Assembly (NCBI GenBank): GCA_022385755.1
Contig: MU278351.1
Coordinates: 1,056,638 to 1,120,637 of the forward strand
Origin: Trametopsis cervina
Lineage: Eukaryota; Basidiomycota; Agaricomycetes; Polyporales; Irpicaceae
Reading direction: 5' to 3'
DNA length: 64,000 nt
This document shows positions 32,942-44,825 of the stretch, one piece after another; position 1 is the stretch's first letter, and every line of letters begins with the position of its first letter. The notes under the pieces were generated by a model, which made no database searches, was not told the origin of the DNA, and saw only the letters and a program-made list of their open reading frames with translations. The translations under genes and the position numbers were made by a program.

Positions 32942-35393
32942 CTACAATTTCGCCTTTCCGCCTTCTGCACCCGCCTTCACAGCTTCAGCCTTGGCGGCCC
33001 TCTCCATCATCTCTCTTGTCTCCGTAGCTGCCTCGGCGAGATAATGCTTAAGATCCTTCGTGCGCCTCTTCTCACTAGTAATCGTCCAGCGGATGTACTC
33101 GTCGCCGATCGTGTACGACAGACCGTAGCCATCAGGCACGACTATAAAAAGACATGTATCAATATACTGTGTACGAGGAGGTATGGTATACGTACCTTCA
33201 CCGTACCCCCATCCATCCAGCACCGGAGAAGACAAGTTGGAAGTAGACAACTCCCAGTGATTCGTTTTGGAGAAGGCGGGATCAGTGTAGATCTCAGGCA
33301 GGGACTCGCCCTCCTTGAGCATCCTCTTGAGACCGAACAGGTGTCGGTCGACGCCCTGCCCGTCAGCGGCCCACGCGGCGTATTGCAGATGGCGGGTCAC
33401 AGCCTGGCGGAAGAGTTTCGCCCTAGTTTCATCCTGCCGAAGAAAACGAAGTCAATGAACTACTTTGGACACGGAAGGTGTATATGAACATACAGAAACG
33501 CTGGCATCAAGCATGCTCTCAGCCCACTTCTTACTCTCGTTACTCGCACTTCGGATAACCTCCGTTCGTCCAAGCTTGTATTTCCGCGTCTGAGCACTCT
33601 CATAGCACACACCCGGCCGTCCGAACATCTTGTGAAACGCAAGTTGCTTAACAAGCTGCGCCCACGCGTCGGGCGACGCTTTGAACTTCTTGATGTACTC
33701 CTTGCCGTAGCCCTCGTAGTGGAGGACCTCCATGTCGTGTTTACCCACCAGTGTGTCGAAGGAGGCCTCGGCCTGGGCTATGTTTGCCTTGCTCTTTTCG
33801 TCCACGACGAACTTGAGCTCGGTGGGAGCTGGTAGTGAGGACCCGGTTGATGCGTCGCGCGATGGGCCGAGGTCGATCTTGTTCTGCGCCAGAGCGCCGA
33901 GGAGGAATTCTGTCATGCGAAGTGTTGGTGTGCCATCCATGCACGAGTGTTCTCCCAGGAACCCGCTCTTGCCATTCTCAAAGACGATTACTGTGCGAGA
34001 TAAAACGTAAGTGATTGCTGTGAAGGCCAGAGGATCAATATACGCTGATGTTTGTCGTAGAATCTGTTTCTGCCATCACCGACCCAGCAAGCCCAGCTCG
34101 CATCATCGCGGGTAACCGGTGCAATATCATCGAGACAGACAAGAATCATCGCAGATTCAATGTCTTCCAGCGAAGCACCGTTCGAGGGAGACGCCGCCAG
34201 AAGGGCTTCTCGGGACTGTCGAGGAAGGTCATGTTGAACAAACAGATAAGTTCCAAGAGCGCCCCGTACTCACGTCTGTCCAGACATCTCTGTTCTCACT
34301 GGTCAAAGTACCAACAGGGATACCCTTCTCTTCTCCAGCAATTTGGATGATCCTCTCAATCTGAACTTCAAGCTCTGCAGCAGTGAGCTCGCGGCCTTCG
34401 GGAGTAGAAAGAGGGACTTTGAAGTATCTGTTCTTGCGGATGAACACGACATGGTTGTGTTCCGAGGGAGAAAACTTGCGCGCGGTATCTGAGGGCTTGA
34501 CAGGGTATCGAGATGAATGAAATCTGAAGGCAAAATGTCAGCTAAACAATTGAGTAGTGCTACGGAGTGCTTACAGCCATTGGAAAGACTCCATTGATAA
34601 AGGCATTCCACGAATCTTGTCCGGTTCAAGTTGTTTGCTGCCAATGGGTCAGATGATATAGTAGTACGATATAGGTTGCGACATACTGTTCCACAAGTGC
34701 CCTGAACGGCAAGAGGCCCTTCACCAATTGTGCTGCCCTCTTCGCCTGGCCCGGCTTCTTGGGGTCGTCCTTATGGACGTAGTAATAACTTACATTCACA
34801 ACGACGGAGTCCCGATAGCCCATGTACGCCACATCATTCCACCAATCCGACAACCAACTCTTCAACTCTGGCTGAGCAGCTCTCTTCTGCAACCGCTCCT
34901 GCAGATCCTTCGCCAGAGGAGATTCGAGGAACTGTGTAACGACAGCTTGCGTTTTAGAGAACTCGGCTGGAGTGAGATGTGGCTGTACGCTCTCGAGGTA
35001 TTTGGCAAGCGTAGAAGGTAGCGGCGGGACGGGTAGGCGGGGAAGAGACGCTTCAAAGCGAAGCATAGGACCGGCGGCAGGATCGACGGCGTATCCTGGT
35101 GGTACATCGTTCTTGCGAGGAGCAGACGAGTTCAACGAGCGGGATTTGGCCATTGAAGTAGCCTTAAGCTGCAAAAGATATCGTAAGTAACTGGCTACAT
35201 CGACCTGCGGCGAAGAGAGGCGGTTTCTTAATGCGCGCATACCGGACCTGCGCTTCACAAGTCCTTCCTTTCCCCACGGGGCCCCGTGACGGCCGTTCGC
35301 TCGTGAAAAGAAGATGGGACCGCTACTCACCGAAACCCGTGATAGCGAAGCAGAGCCTCCAACTCTTGCGGTCTTTGATGACAACCTCAACAT
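32942..35393 (-). CDS. Carnitine O-acetyltransferase, probably dual mitochondrial/peroxisomal
   Basis: It moves acetyl groups between CoA and carnitine so that they can cross organelle membranes. The family core is split over about eight exons: LPRLPVPPLPSTLAKYLESV, DWWNDVAYMGYRDSVVVN, GIPVGTLTSENRDVW, GKSGFLGEHSCMDGTPTLRM with the catalytic His, and DGYGLSYTIGDEYIRWTITS. The N-terminus from ATG 35393 (MLRLSSKTARVGGSASLSR) is basic and lacks acids, as in a mitochondrial presequence. A second in-frame ATG (MAKSRSLNSS, near 35152) would remove it. The last residues GKAKL end in a peroxisomal AKL signal. The 5' intron (donor near 35330) may end at either of two in-phase acceptors. Confidence 0.93.
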
Positions 35394-36056
35394 TACCGGG
35401 GTAGACGGCGAGGAGGGCGGGGGAGGGGGCGGGGAGAAAGCTGCACGCAGATAATCTCCCGGCCGTCCAGCCTATATAGATATTACGGAGTCGACCTTTA
35501 GGAGTGCGCTTGGGAGATAGAGAGGACTACGGGCTTGAGCGACCCGCAATCAAATTCGGATCTGGAATTTGAAGACGGTCAATATGGTTTGGTGCCGCGA
35601 GCAACCTCGTGACCAGCTGCCGGCCTGCAGCCAGGAACACTAGTCGAAACGTGTAAAGCACTCACTGCGATGGAAAACAGACGGCTGAGAATGCAGGTCG
35701 CAGGACGGTACGCGGGGTTACTCGGACGTGGCGAAATGGTCTTAAATATACGCGCATGGGCGTCCATCCGGCTGTGTCGCAGCGCATGTGATTCGTATAA
35801 GCAGTGACCTCTCAGCGGCTGAGTGGGGACGTAAGCTCGACTGGTCGTGCTCAGCGGTGGTACAAGCAAAGTCGTACACCATGTTGGAGGTCTCCAGCGA
35901 AGGTGATGGTTAAGCATTGCGTCCAATAACATCGGCGTGCGAATGCGAAGTCCAGTGCCGGGCGCCTGACAAATACAGCGCTGGGATTTGCGCAAGCATT
36001 TAGACGAGCCTCATTCGCAAACACCACAGCGTCGGCGACCAAACCGCCAGTACAAA
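35394..36056. promoter_or_regulatory. Divergent promoter of carnitine acetyltransferase and phosducin-like gene
   Basis: About 660 bp. A G/C-rich run (gaggagggcggggg near 35410-35430) lies just upstream of the carnitine acetyltransferase start. Carbon-source regulators often bind such G/C-rich words in fungi, but no specific site can be named. Confidence 0.35.
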
Positions 36057-37242
36057 ATGGTATGCACATCACCACAATACCACATGTATCGCCTCAGCTG
36101 AACACTTCAGAACGGCGACATCGAAGAACTCGTCCTCTCCGGCAAACTCTTCAACCCGCCGTCACGCACTTCCTCCCCAGTGCGATCACGCTCGCCGTCG
36201 CCAGTGCCAGCGCAATGGCCGAACGATGACAGCGACTTTGACTACGACTCGGACGCCGAGCGGCGCCGCGCATTTGAAGAGAAGCTCTCGCGGCAGCAGC
36301 ATGAGCAAGACTCCATTGGAATGGGCCCTGGTCGTACCGGGGTGAAGGGCGTGATTCGAGATCGTGACGAGGCTGCTGAAACTGCGCGTGCGAAACGCGC
36401 CCAGCAGATCCATGAAATGAATAAGGCGATGGAGAAGGCGAGCTTGGGCGGGATGACGTGGGCAGAGGAGGAGAGGGAGAAACAGTTGCTGGCGCAGGCA
36501 CTGGAGGGAGGATCGTCGAGGCGGGTGCCGTTAAGTAAAGGACGATTCGGACATCTCAGAGAAGTCGGCGAGCGCGGATACGTAGAAGCCGTCGAATCAG
36601 AGGAGAGGAACGTGTGGGTGGTCGTCCACATCTATGATCCAGTGCGTCTTCTCTCATTTCCGTCTGTTGTATGAAAGCTCTAAATGTGGGTGTAGTCTCT
36701 AGACAGATGCGCTTCTCTGGATGAGACACTAAGCAAACTGGCCCGACTCTACCCCCAAGTAAAGTTCCTACGAGCCCGAGCTGGAGCACTAGGCTTCGCC
36801 TCAACCAGCTCAACCTCCAAAGGTAGCCTTGCTCCCTCTAGACCTCCGTTCTCGCTGCACCGGACACCCTCTCGCAAGATCCTTGTACCCGGCCGCTTCC
36901 CCACAGACTCTGACGAAGACGACGACGATGAGGATGACAGCGACAAGGAGAGCGAAGAGGGCTGGGGAGACGACAAGGTCGATACAGATGTTCTGCCTAC
37001 TATGCTCGTATACAGAGCCGGAGAACTCGTTCATTCGTGGGTGAGGGTGGATTGGGAGGCTACGATGGGCATAGAGGAGCATCTACGAAAGTGAGGACCT
37101 GTATGACATGCTCTTTTCTTTGTCTGACATCACTTCCAGGCATCATATACTCGCCGACGGTGGATCATCGAACGGCAATCTGGGGTTGCCATCCGACGAT
37201 GAAGATCTGATATTCACAGGGAGCGACGACGACGATTTCTGA
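36057..37242 (+). CDS. Phosducin-like protein (thioredoxin-fold chaperone)
   Basis: Phosducin-like proteins help the CCT chaperonin fold G-beta and other proteins. Four coding exons give 343 aa: 36057-36059, 36111-36641, 36696-37090, 37140-37242. Exon 1 codes only for the start Met; splicing joins it to NGDIEELVLSGKLF. The helical N-terminal half contains MTWAEEEREKQLLAQAL and ends in RGYVEAVESEE. The thioredoxin-like half has WVVVHIYDPSLDRC, LARLYPQVKFLRARAGALGF and DVLPTMLVYRAGELVHSWV. An acidic insert (about 30 residues with SDEDDDDEDDSDKESEE) interrupts it, and the C-terminus is acidic. No other in-frame ATG upstream fits better. Confidence 0.88.
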
Positions 37243-38507
37243 AGCTTGGGAAATTCTTGATGGGCATCTTGCAAATATACCTTGGTGACTAAAACCCTAT
37301 CTGATCGCGCCACGACGGGCTGATGTGCTGTTTAGGACGCCTTCTTGCTCTGGCTGAACACCACCTCACGCTATTATTCGCGTAAACAATGCTGCAGCTA
37401 CTATTGTTCCTCACATCATTTGGATTGTGGTATATCATCCTCTGCAATCCAAAAATTCTCACTCTCTTGATTTTGCCAGCTCAAAAAATGAGGTTGAGTG
37501 AATTTCCTTTCGATAACGGATATCCAGATTGTCAATGTGCCGCTACGATGACATTCTGCGGCTGAGATGTGAGGCTGGTAGAGTGTTGAGTTTCCGTCGT
37601 ACTCAAGTATGCCTCGACGGATACGAGGATTGTGAAATATCTTTCCAGGCACAACAGGGCCACTCATCCACTCACGTACAAACCCTACAGCTTCAATGTG
37701 ATCCCCAGTACGTAGGGGCTAGGCCCACCGGAACACAACGGATGGCTAGGCACCAAACGCGTATCCAAATCAAAAGCTTGCACATGTAATTGCAAAGGCT
37801 GTATTTGAGTTTTTCAATGTAAGTCTCCGCGTCTTCTACCCTTTCGTATTGCTTATATCCAATACTTTATCAGGCGATGAGTCGATATAACTTCACCGAA
37901 TCCCCTGACTGGCATTTGATCAACGTCCCAATCCAATGCCTGAGGCTTGTTCAACTGAACCATGTCGCTAGTGGCTCATGGCAACCGGTGTTGTCGTACT
38001 GTGGAGATTCTAGAGCAAATACTAACTAGACTCGGAGCGCGCAAAAGCTCTACGTTCTTCCACTTTCTGTGAGATACATTTCCTCCTCAACGCGTAAGGG
38101 TCCCTAACTAGCCCATTGCAATTTTAAGTTGCATACCTTCTTTACAATCATCTATTAAGTCAGTAGCCGACAAGGCTAGACATTGGTTCAAACTGATATG
38201 GATGGCCGTAGAAACGTCTCAGGAGCTGTGGAAGAAGTGTGTTACATCGTTCATACCGTATTAAGTGTGTGCACTACCTCTCAAAGTATCCAGTACTGTA
38301 TTAGTCATATAATTATGGCGTATACAAGTTCGTATATGTACCCTTGGAACTACTTGGATATTCACCCATACGCGTAGAACCCACCCAGGGTTCAATGCCA
38401 TTTATGAAAGAACATATAGTAGGTAGTCTGGCTCATAACATAAAACGCCCGAAGACTATGCAGTCGAGAAATGAGGCGACGCTGCGACAGAAGCAGCATG
38501 GCTCGTA
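37243..38507. other. Gene-poor 1.27 kb between convergent genes
   Basis: This stretch is AT-rich with only short frames (largest 86 codons) that lack domain signatures. I see no transposon ends, tRNA or long repeat. Confidence 0.5.
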
Positions 38508-39478
38508 TTACACCTGAACAAGAAGTACCGGCTGCCATGTATCTGGCGAGACGTGCTGTAATTCAAGTAATCTCAGACATTCGAAGGGAGTTTCAGTAAG
38601 TTCCCACTTGGTGTAGTGACCATCTCGATCACCAAAGGAGAGCACTGCCTCCTGAAAACGTGTTAGCGGATGGACGGAACCTGTGAACCTGGAATGTACC
38701 TGGTAAAATTTCCGTACGACCTGCGCAACACGGAAAGCGAGCTCCCGCTTCTGTATTAATTCCATACGTTGGGAGCTATCATGTGCGCGGATATCAGAAG
38801 AGAAGTCTGCGTATCCTTGCCACTGCAATAAAACGTTTCTCAGGACTCTTGCCATTTAGTATGTTTGCGAGGTAGCCATAGACTCACATTGATACGCAGT
38901 CCGATATTGGTGCTAGACGTGGTTGTGATAGGTCGTACATCTGCGTCCGGCATGCCTCCAGCACCCAGTCGCAGTGTATCATGCAGATTGACACCGGGAC
39001 GACCATTATGGGTGAATCGAATGGTCTGGTGTGGCGGGTACTGTTGGGATGCAATATGCCGTCTTTGCGGAACAATAAATCCACCCAACAATTGCCCTGG
39101 ATAGTCCAAAAAGGTGTGATACTTGTAAGTCTGTAAGGCGATAGTCAGCATCTATAGACAGTCATGTGAAGAAAATGCTCACCATGTTTCGAAAATTGCC
39201 TGTATTGACGAGGTGCAGAAGATTTCTTAGTGCCTTGGGGAGCAAACATAGCGCAAGAATGCTCTTTGTACTTATACTTCTCGAGAAGCCCTTCACATAT
39301 GTGTGAATTAACCAGCAGCCACGAAACCAGTCGTGGCTCCGAACCCGGGGGGTGTCGATTCCATAAGCGCCCCATACAGTCTCTTGAGTGGCCAACCGCC
39401 CATAATTAACTTTGGGTGTCCCCCGGTGCCAATAGCCTACGGAGGATGGGGATTGTTGGAAATGTTTTGATTTATGCA
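38508..39478 (-). CDS. Uncharacterised conserved-looking protein (5' end uncertain)
   Basis: I do not recognise the family. Four exons join in phase: an upstream block with VRSHDWFRGCWLIHTYV and LVNTGNFRNM; TYKYHTFLDYPGQLLGGFIV; NIGLRINWQGYADFSSDIR; and EAVLSFGDRDGHYTKWELT. The last exon ends LEQHV-type residues then WQPVLLVQV and TAA at 38508. Introns are 48-65 nt. The amino-acid usage and clean splice phases argue for a real gene of about 270 residues, but no ATG is clear. The start may be at about 39478 or in a short exon upstream. The upstream gene ends at 39580, so there is little room for more. Confidence 0.6.
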
Positions 39479-39579
39479 CAGCCCGTGTCGTTTTCTCTCC
39501 TCACGCAATGCAGACAACGCGCATGCATATCAACTAAGATCGTTATCCATATATCCCGAGAGATTCTACAAGAACAGTA

Positions 39580-42003
39580 CTAACATAGCTGATCCGCAAC
39601 CTCCGTAATCAGTTTCCGGAGAGCAGGACCTTTGACACCCTCCGGAGAGAAGCCTTTGCTATCCAGCTTGGATTTCACGGTATCCTTCGCCTGCAGGACG
39701 TCCAACAGTGGCTTAACCTGCGTTTCATGCACCGGTGAGAAGCGCAGTAGGAATGCTAGGCAAGCAACGAGGCGGTGAACTGAGTCACCGGATTTATCAG
39801 CCAGAGCAGATTGAAGAGCATTCACATCACTCACCTATCTCCTCGCTCTGCTTCTCATTCCCCAGCGCCTCAAGCACCGCGCTGACGATCTCCACCTCCC
39901 AGTCCCCGTCCTCCTCTGACTTAGCGAACGGCCCGTAGTTCTGCTTCACCTGCTCCAGTCGCTCGCCCTGCACGAACGCGGCGATGTTGAATCCGAGACT
40001 CGCAGCGGCGGTCCGCACGGCGGCGTCCTCGTGCAGCAGATTGTTCACCAGAATAGTCGTGAGGGCTTTGCGCCGCACAACGGCGCTCCCCAGCGTCGGT
40101 GAGGCGAATACGTTTGACAGAAGCCGGAGAAGCGTCAGGGTATAATTCCGCGCAGGTGTTGCGTGGCTGATGTTGGCGAGGCCTTGGACCAGCAGCACTT
40201 GCACCGGATCCGATGTGTTCCCTGCGTTGGCCACACAGAAGCTTGCCACGGTTTCGTCGAGTACGGCGAGTCGCCACATGTCAACGAGTGGGAAGAGTTC
40301 TGCAGGGGGCAGCGCCCCGCAAAGCTGGCGAGTGGTCTCTACCCAATTTCTGAGCAGCTGTTCGGAAGCAGCGGGTTTCTTCAATGCCTTGGGAGGTGCA
40401 GGTGTGGGGAAGCGTGTCTTCAGGAACGGGACGACTTCACTTGTTAGTCGCTGCTTTGCAACCTGCGAGACGTTCGGTGCGAGAGATGACTTGTCGACGA
40501 ATGACAGCAACTTCGCGACAACGGTATCAAGAGCGGGAACTTGAGTGAACAAAATAGGGCTAGTCGACACGCCATCGAGAGCCGGGAGAGATTTCTGTGT
40601 GTGCGGATGCGCTGGAGATTGCGTCAGCACAAATGCTTGACATCGACTAGAGGCTATGGGGTCTTACGTGGATACGTCTCCCATATGAGGAACTTCACTT
40701 GTGATTCAAGCTCAGCAGCATTGGCGCCTTTCAACTCATTCGTCTGCGTTCCGAAAAGAGTGAGCACGTCCCCACTACAAAGCCTGTATATGACATACCT
40801 TCGTGCCGTCCTTGAAGAACAAGAACGTGGGCGTCACGCGGACGCTATACTCGCCAGCCAACGCGCTCGCCAAGCCGGTATCAAGATCGACCTTCACGAA
40901 CGCTATCCCACCGCCATTCTCAGCCTGCTGCGTCCGTTCACGCGCAATTCTCTCAAACACGGGCGCGATCACCCGGCATGGAGCGCAGGTCTGAGGAGAA
41001 GTGAACAAGGCGATGACAGCTCTGTGCGTCTTTAAGACGTTGTTGAAAGAAGCCTGGTTCGTACATATATGTATGGGTGCGGAGACAGTCTCAGTGGAAG
41101 GTGTGGCTGTTCCTGATGGCGAGAACGAGCTTGTTGATGCCGAGGTTCCCTGCGAGGAGAACGCTTGGCTGGCAACGGCTTGCAAAAGCGATGATGCCAG
41201 AGCAGGATTCGGAGAGGCCGCAGCTGCGGCTGCAGCTGCTTGAGGGGGAATGCCTGGGGCAGCGGGTTGTGCTCCAGGTACCGGGCGACGATACATTGCG
41301 TCTATGGTCGGACGCAGCGAAGCGCCAAAAGGTGTGGACAGGAAGTCAGACGGCAGATCTGGGAGACGACACCTCACGTCAATATTCGGTCATATCTCTA
41401 AGCGCAGGAATTACCTTTGATCCAGTCCGGGATGGACCCTCCAGTAAGTAGACCGATACAGTCATTAGTGAACGAATTACAGTTGAAGTCTACATTGCAG
41501 GTAAGTACTGAATATAGATATCGCGATAGTTGAACATACCTAGTAGATGATACTGAGGTAGATATAAGCTTTAATAACGACACAACAAAGTAAGCTAATT
41601 GTCTAGCACTCACTTTGTCAGCAGTATAGTGATCTCGCATCTCGTCGAGAAACTCTTGGAAGGTAGTTTCGTCTATGGCAGTCTGCCCCATATCTATAAC
41701 CTGTAAAGGCCTCCCATGCTACCACCATAGTTAATGTCACTATACACACAGAGTTGGAATGACGTACGTACATGGGATTGTCCTGGAGGAGTTATCGAAA
41801 TGCCTTGGCCGTAGAAGATCTCCTTTCCGAACACCACGACGGATGTATGCCTATGTTAATATTCATTCAAAATATGTCTCCAGAAGTGTAGGACACAGGT
41901 TAACCTACCAAATCCCGTCAATCTGCCTACCAGTTAATTGTCGGGAGAGTTGTCTGGCGAGGCCATTGCTGAGATCATAAACGTAGAGCTGTACTTTGCT
42001 CAT
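39580..42003 (-). CDS. PPPDE peptidase - thioredoxin - PUL domain fusion protein
   Basis: PPPDE (DeSI-type) domains are thiol isopeptidases for ubiquitin or SUMO; PUL domains bind Cdc48/p97. Start ATG is 42001-42003. The N-terminal ~150 residues are [35 protein letters not shown] with the catalytic His and FNCNSFTND with the catalytic Cys. An Ala/Gln/Ser-rich linker follows. Then a thioredoxin domain: [20 protein letters not shown] (CAPC active site) and [15 protein letters not shown]. The C-terminal ~260 residues are helical PUL repeats, for example [16 protein letters not shown] and [15 protein letters not shown]. The end is [13 protein letters not shown]. Such a fusion is known in fungi. 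The Trx active site is intact. Confidence 0.93.
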
Positions 42004-42474
42004 TCGTCAAAATGTCTACGATAACAGAAAATTTGTTGCTTTGAGTGAGGTGGGTGTGAAAGCGAAAAGCTAGTAAGCGTCGCATTATCGGGCTCGCGGT
42101 ATAGCAATGGGATGACGCATGCGCCTACAGCGCTTGTGAATATTCCAGGCAGAAGCACGTGATAGAACGTTCTCTGCACTTCGAAAACAAGATGCCAGAT
42201 GAAAAGCTGCCAGCAGTACTTTCTTTACGCTCTGCGTAGTGAATACCGGTGCTTGAGGACAGAAGATCTCATGAATGTAGCACCATTAGGCAGAGAACAT
42301 ATTTGCTTACGTCAAACGCCACCACGGCTTCGGATGCCTAATTTGGTCATACGTACGAACCGGACTGCGACTCCGCCAGGCCAGAATCGGGCGATAAAAA
42401 TTATCCATATGGTAAAAACAACAAGACAAAGCAAATCCACAATAATAGCCACACAGAGAGAAATCAAGAAGCCT
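42004..42474. other. Intergenic: PPPDE promoter and H15-protein 3' flank
   Basis: About 470 bp. Only short frames and an A-rich patch near 42410-42470 on this strand. Nothing else seen. Confidence 0.5.
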
Positions 42475-44825
42475 TCATGTCCGTATTCCCTCAGAGCGCA
42501 TATAGCTGTCCACATCCACCATCTCCATATCGTCGTCGTCTTCTTCCGACTCTGCATCCATGACATCGTTCGCTGGCGGTGGTGTCTCTACCGCAGGTGC
42601 TGCAGAAGGCGCAGATTCAGCTGGCAATGGGGTGACGGCAAGATCCGCGGGAGGAGGTATGGCGTCCGACTGGGCCCTCTCCAGTGAAACAGAAGGGACT
42701 TCCGTCTGCACGGGATTGGCGGAGTCCGTGCTCTGCTGGCCCTGCGGATAGAACAGTGTAAAGCCATCATCCGTATCATCCGGGAATTGGTTTACATCCA
42801 TGAGCGTGCTTGAAGCCCGAGCAAGACCCTCTTGAATGGTGGCGGGTGGTGGTCGCGATTCTGACTGGGGTTCTGAGTGGGCTGGATGTACTCTGTGTTG
42901 AACCTCTTCGACCGCCTGTATCGGCTCCTCATCTTCTTCAGCGGCGATCTCACTGAGCTGAGCGGCAAGTAGAGCGAGTTGAGCCTGAAGTGATGCTCGT
43001 TCATCGTCCGTAAGAGTAGCTCTGCCTAAGCCGTCATCTTCAGTATCCTTGCCGAGGCTGGCCATGGCCGGCGGTGTATGAAAAGCGTCACGCCCCCCAA
43101 CAGGCGCGCTGTCGGTGACTGGCTTGGCTGTGGCATTGATTGTGGGAGTCGATTGCAGAGATCTAAAATTGATCGCTTTCAGGATGTGTTGCGCAGCTAC
43201 CCAGGCGTCGCTTTCGTCCACAGTCGAAACATCCTTCTCCTTCGTGGTGGCGGAGGAAACAGTCTTGCTAGCTGTAGATGAGGTGGCTGCCGGCTTGGGG
43301 GCTATAGTGGAGGTGGTGGATGCATTAGGGACTTTGGCGGCAGGATGGGCATAAGGGGTATATCCAGGATAACCATGATAACTGCCGTACGGGTAAGCGT
43401 AACCGGTATAGGGCTGATGCTGTGAAGGGTGCGGTGTAGGCGGGGATGTATGCGAACGCGGGGGAAGGGGGGCTGTCGTGAAAGGGGATGAGGGTGTTTG
43501 TGAGGACGTTCCATGATGAAGAGCATATGTAGTTTGAGCCAACGTCTGCGGTCGACGAGTCGTTCTTTTCGAGGTCTGGACCGGATAGAACGCTCAGTCA
43601 AAATGTATGCATATGAGGAAGAAATCACTCACAGCGCCTCCTTCCCAGTTAGGGTTTAATCGATACCGCCCTCCAGACATCTTCTCCAGTCTGCCACGCT
43701 TATATGCTTTCTGTAAGGCTTGACTTGCACTTGGCCTAAAATTGGTCTGCAACGGCCACCTGGAACCCATCCACAGAAACAGATCTTTTGGTGCTGCACC
43801 CTCTGGATCTCCAATATCAATCAAGGCCTCCACAATCATGTCTTCATAACTTGGCAGGTCCTCGTTCGATATCGGCGGTGGAGGTTGCGGTGCAGTATAT
43901 CCCGTGGGAGGCGTATAAGACGGATACCCAGGATAATAGGCTGAGACGGCGCTAGAGGAAGAGTAATAAGGAGTATGGGGGTAGGCTGCATGTGCGGCGT
44001 ACCCCGGTGGTGGGGCATAACCATAGGGAGCATACGGATACGGTGGAACTGCCGCAGCAACAGGAGTGCCAGACGCAGGTGTAGCGGTAGAGGAAGAGGC
44101 AACGGCATTCTCCACGGGTAGACGAGAAGATGAAGCTGCTTCATTGGTTGCGTCGGGAGATTGAGATCCAGTTCCCAGGGCTGCCACGTTTACCGAACTT
44201 TCTACAGAGACAGCGGCGACTCTTTGCGGCGACGACGGAGAGTGCTGTTCATGCTGAGTTGAAGACACAGTAGCTGCAGGAGGAGTCTCTACCGTAGAAG
44301 GCGCGACTTTCGGTGCATCGGCAACAAGTTCGGAATGCTCGCCAACGTCTCCTGAGGATGTGGGAAACGATGTATCCAACGGTTGGACAGGAAGTTCAAA
44401 AGCCGATGCAGACCCGGGAGGATGAAACTGCTGTATTGGTGTTGTGTCTTCAGTACCCTTCGTTGGTTGTGCTATAGGGTCCGGACCAGATGCAACACGG
44501 GTTCCATTTGTTTTAAGCGTCGAAATCTCAGCATCAATGTCGGGAGGCCAGAGACTGGTCCTTATAGGTAAGGGAACATGGCTCTCAAACTTCAGACATA
44601 ACTCAATTATCTGGTCAGGCGGAAGAAGAGCGAGATAGTTTCGCTTTCGTTGTCGATCATGGTCTACGACGGTGAAGCCTCATGAGCATGGCGTTCACAA
44701 ATATCGGTCAAGAGTGGATCTGGTTTACCAGTGGTTTCATTGACAACTGATGATTGGTCTATCCCCTGTTGTATTGTTTGTGGCGGAGGGAGAAGAGGTT
44801 CGGAAAAGGGAGCGGGAGTGAGCAT
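42475..44825 (-). CDS. Linker-histone (H15) domain protein with Tyr/Pro-rich flanks
   Basis: The H15 fold is the winged helix of histone H1, which binds nucleosomal DNA. Three exons run from ATG 44825 to a stop at 42475, and the protein is several hundred residues long. A 66-nt intron joins MLTPAPFSEPLL...NETT to DHDRQRKRNYLALLPPDQ. In the middle lies the H15 domain: LPSYEDMIVEALIDIGDPEG, PKDLFLWMGSRWPLQTNFRP, LQKAYKRGRLEKMSGGRYRL. Just before and after it are Tyr/Pro/Gly-rich tracts (for example YPYAPYGYAPPPGY and YTGYAYPYGSYHGYPGY). The C-terminal part is acidic and ends with an acidic run (ESEEDDDDMEMVDVD). It is unlike a compact H1, so it may be a chromatin-associated regulator instead. 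Confidence 0.85.

Noticed and set aside
40163..40544. Open frames on + strand over the PUL region
   Set aside because: They are antisense shadows of the PPPDE-Trx-PUL exons.
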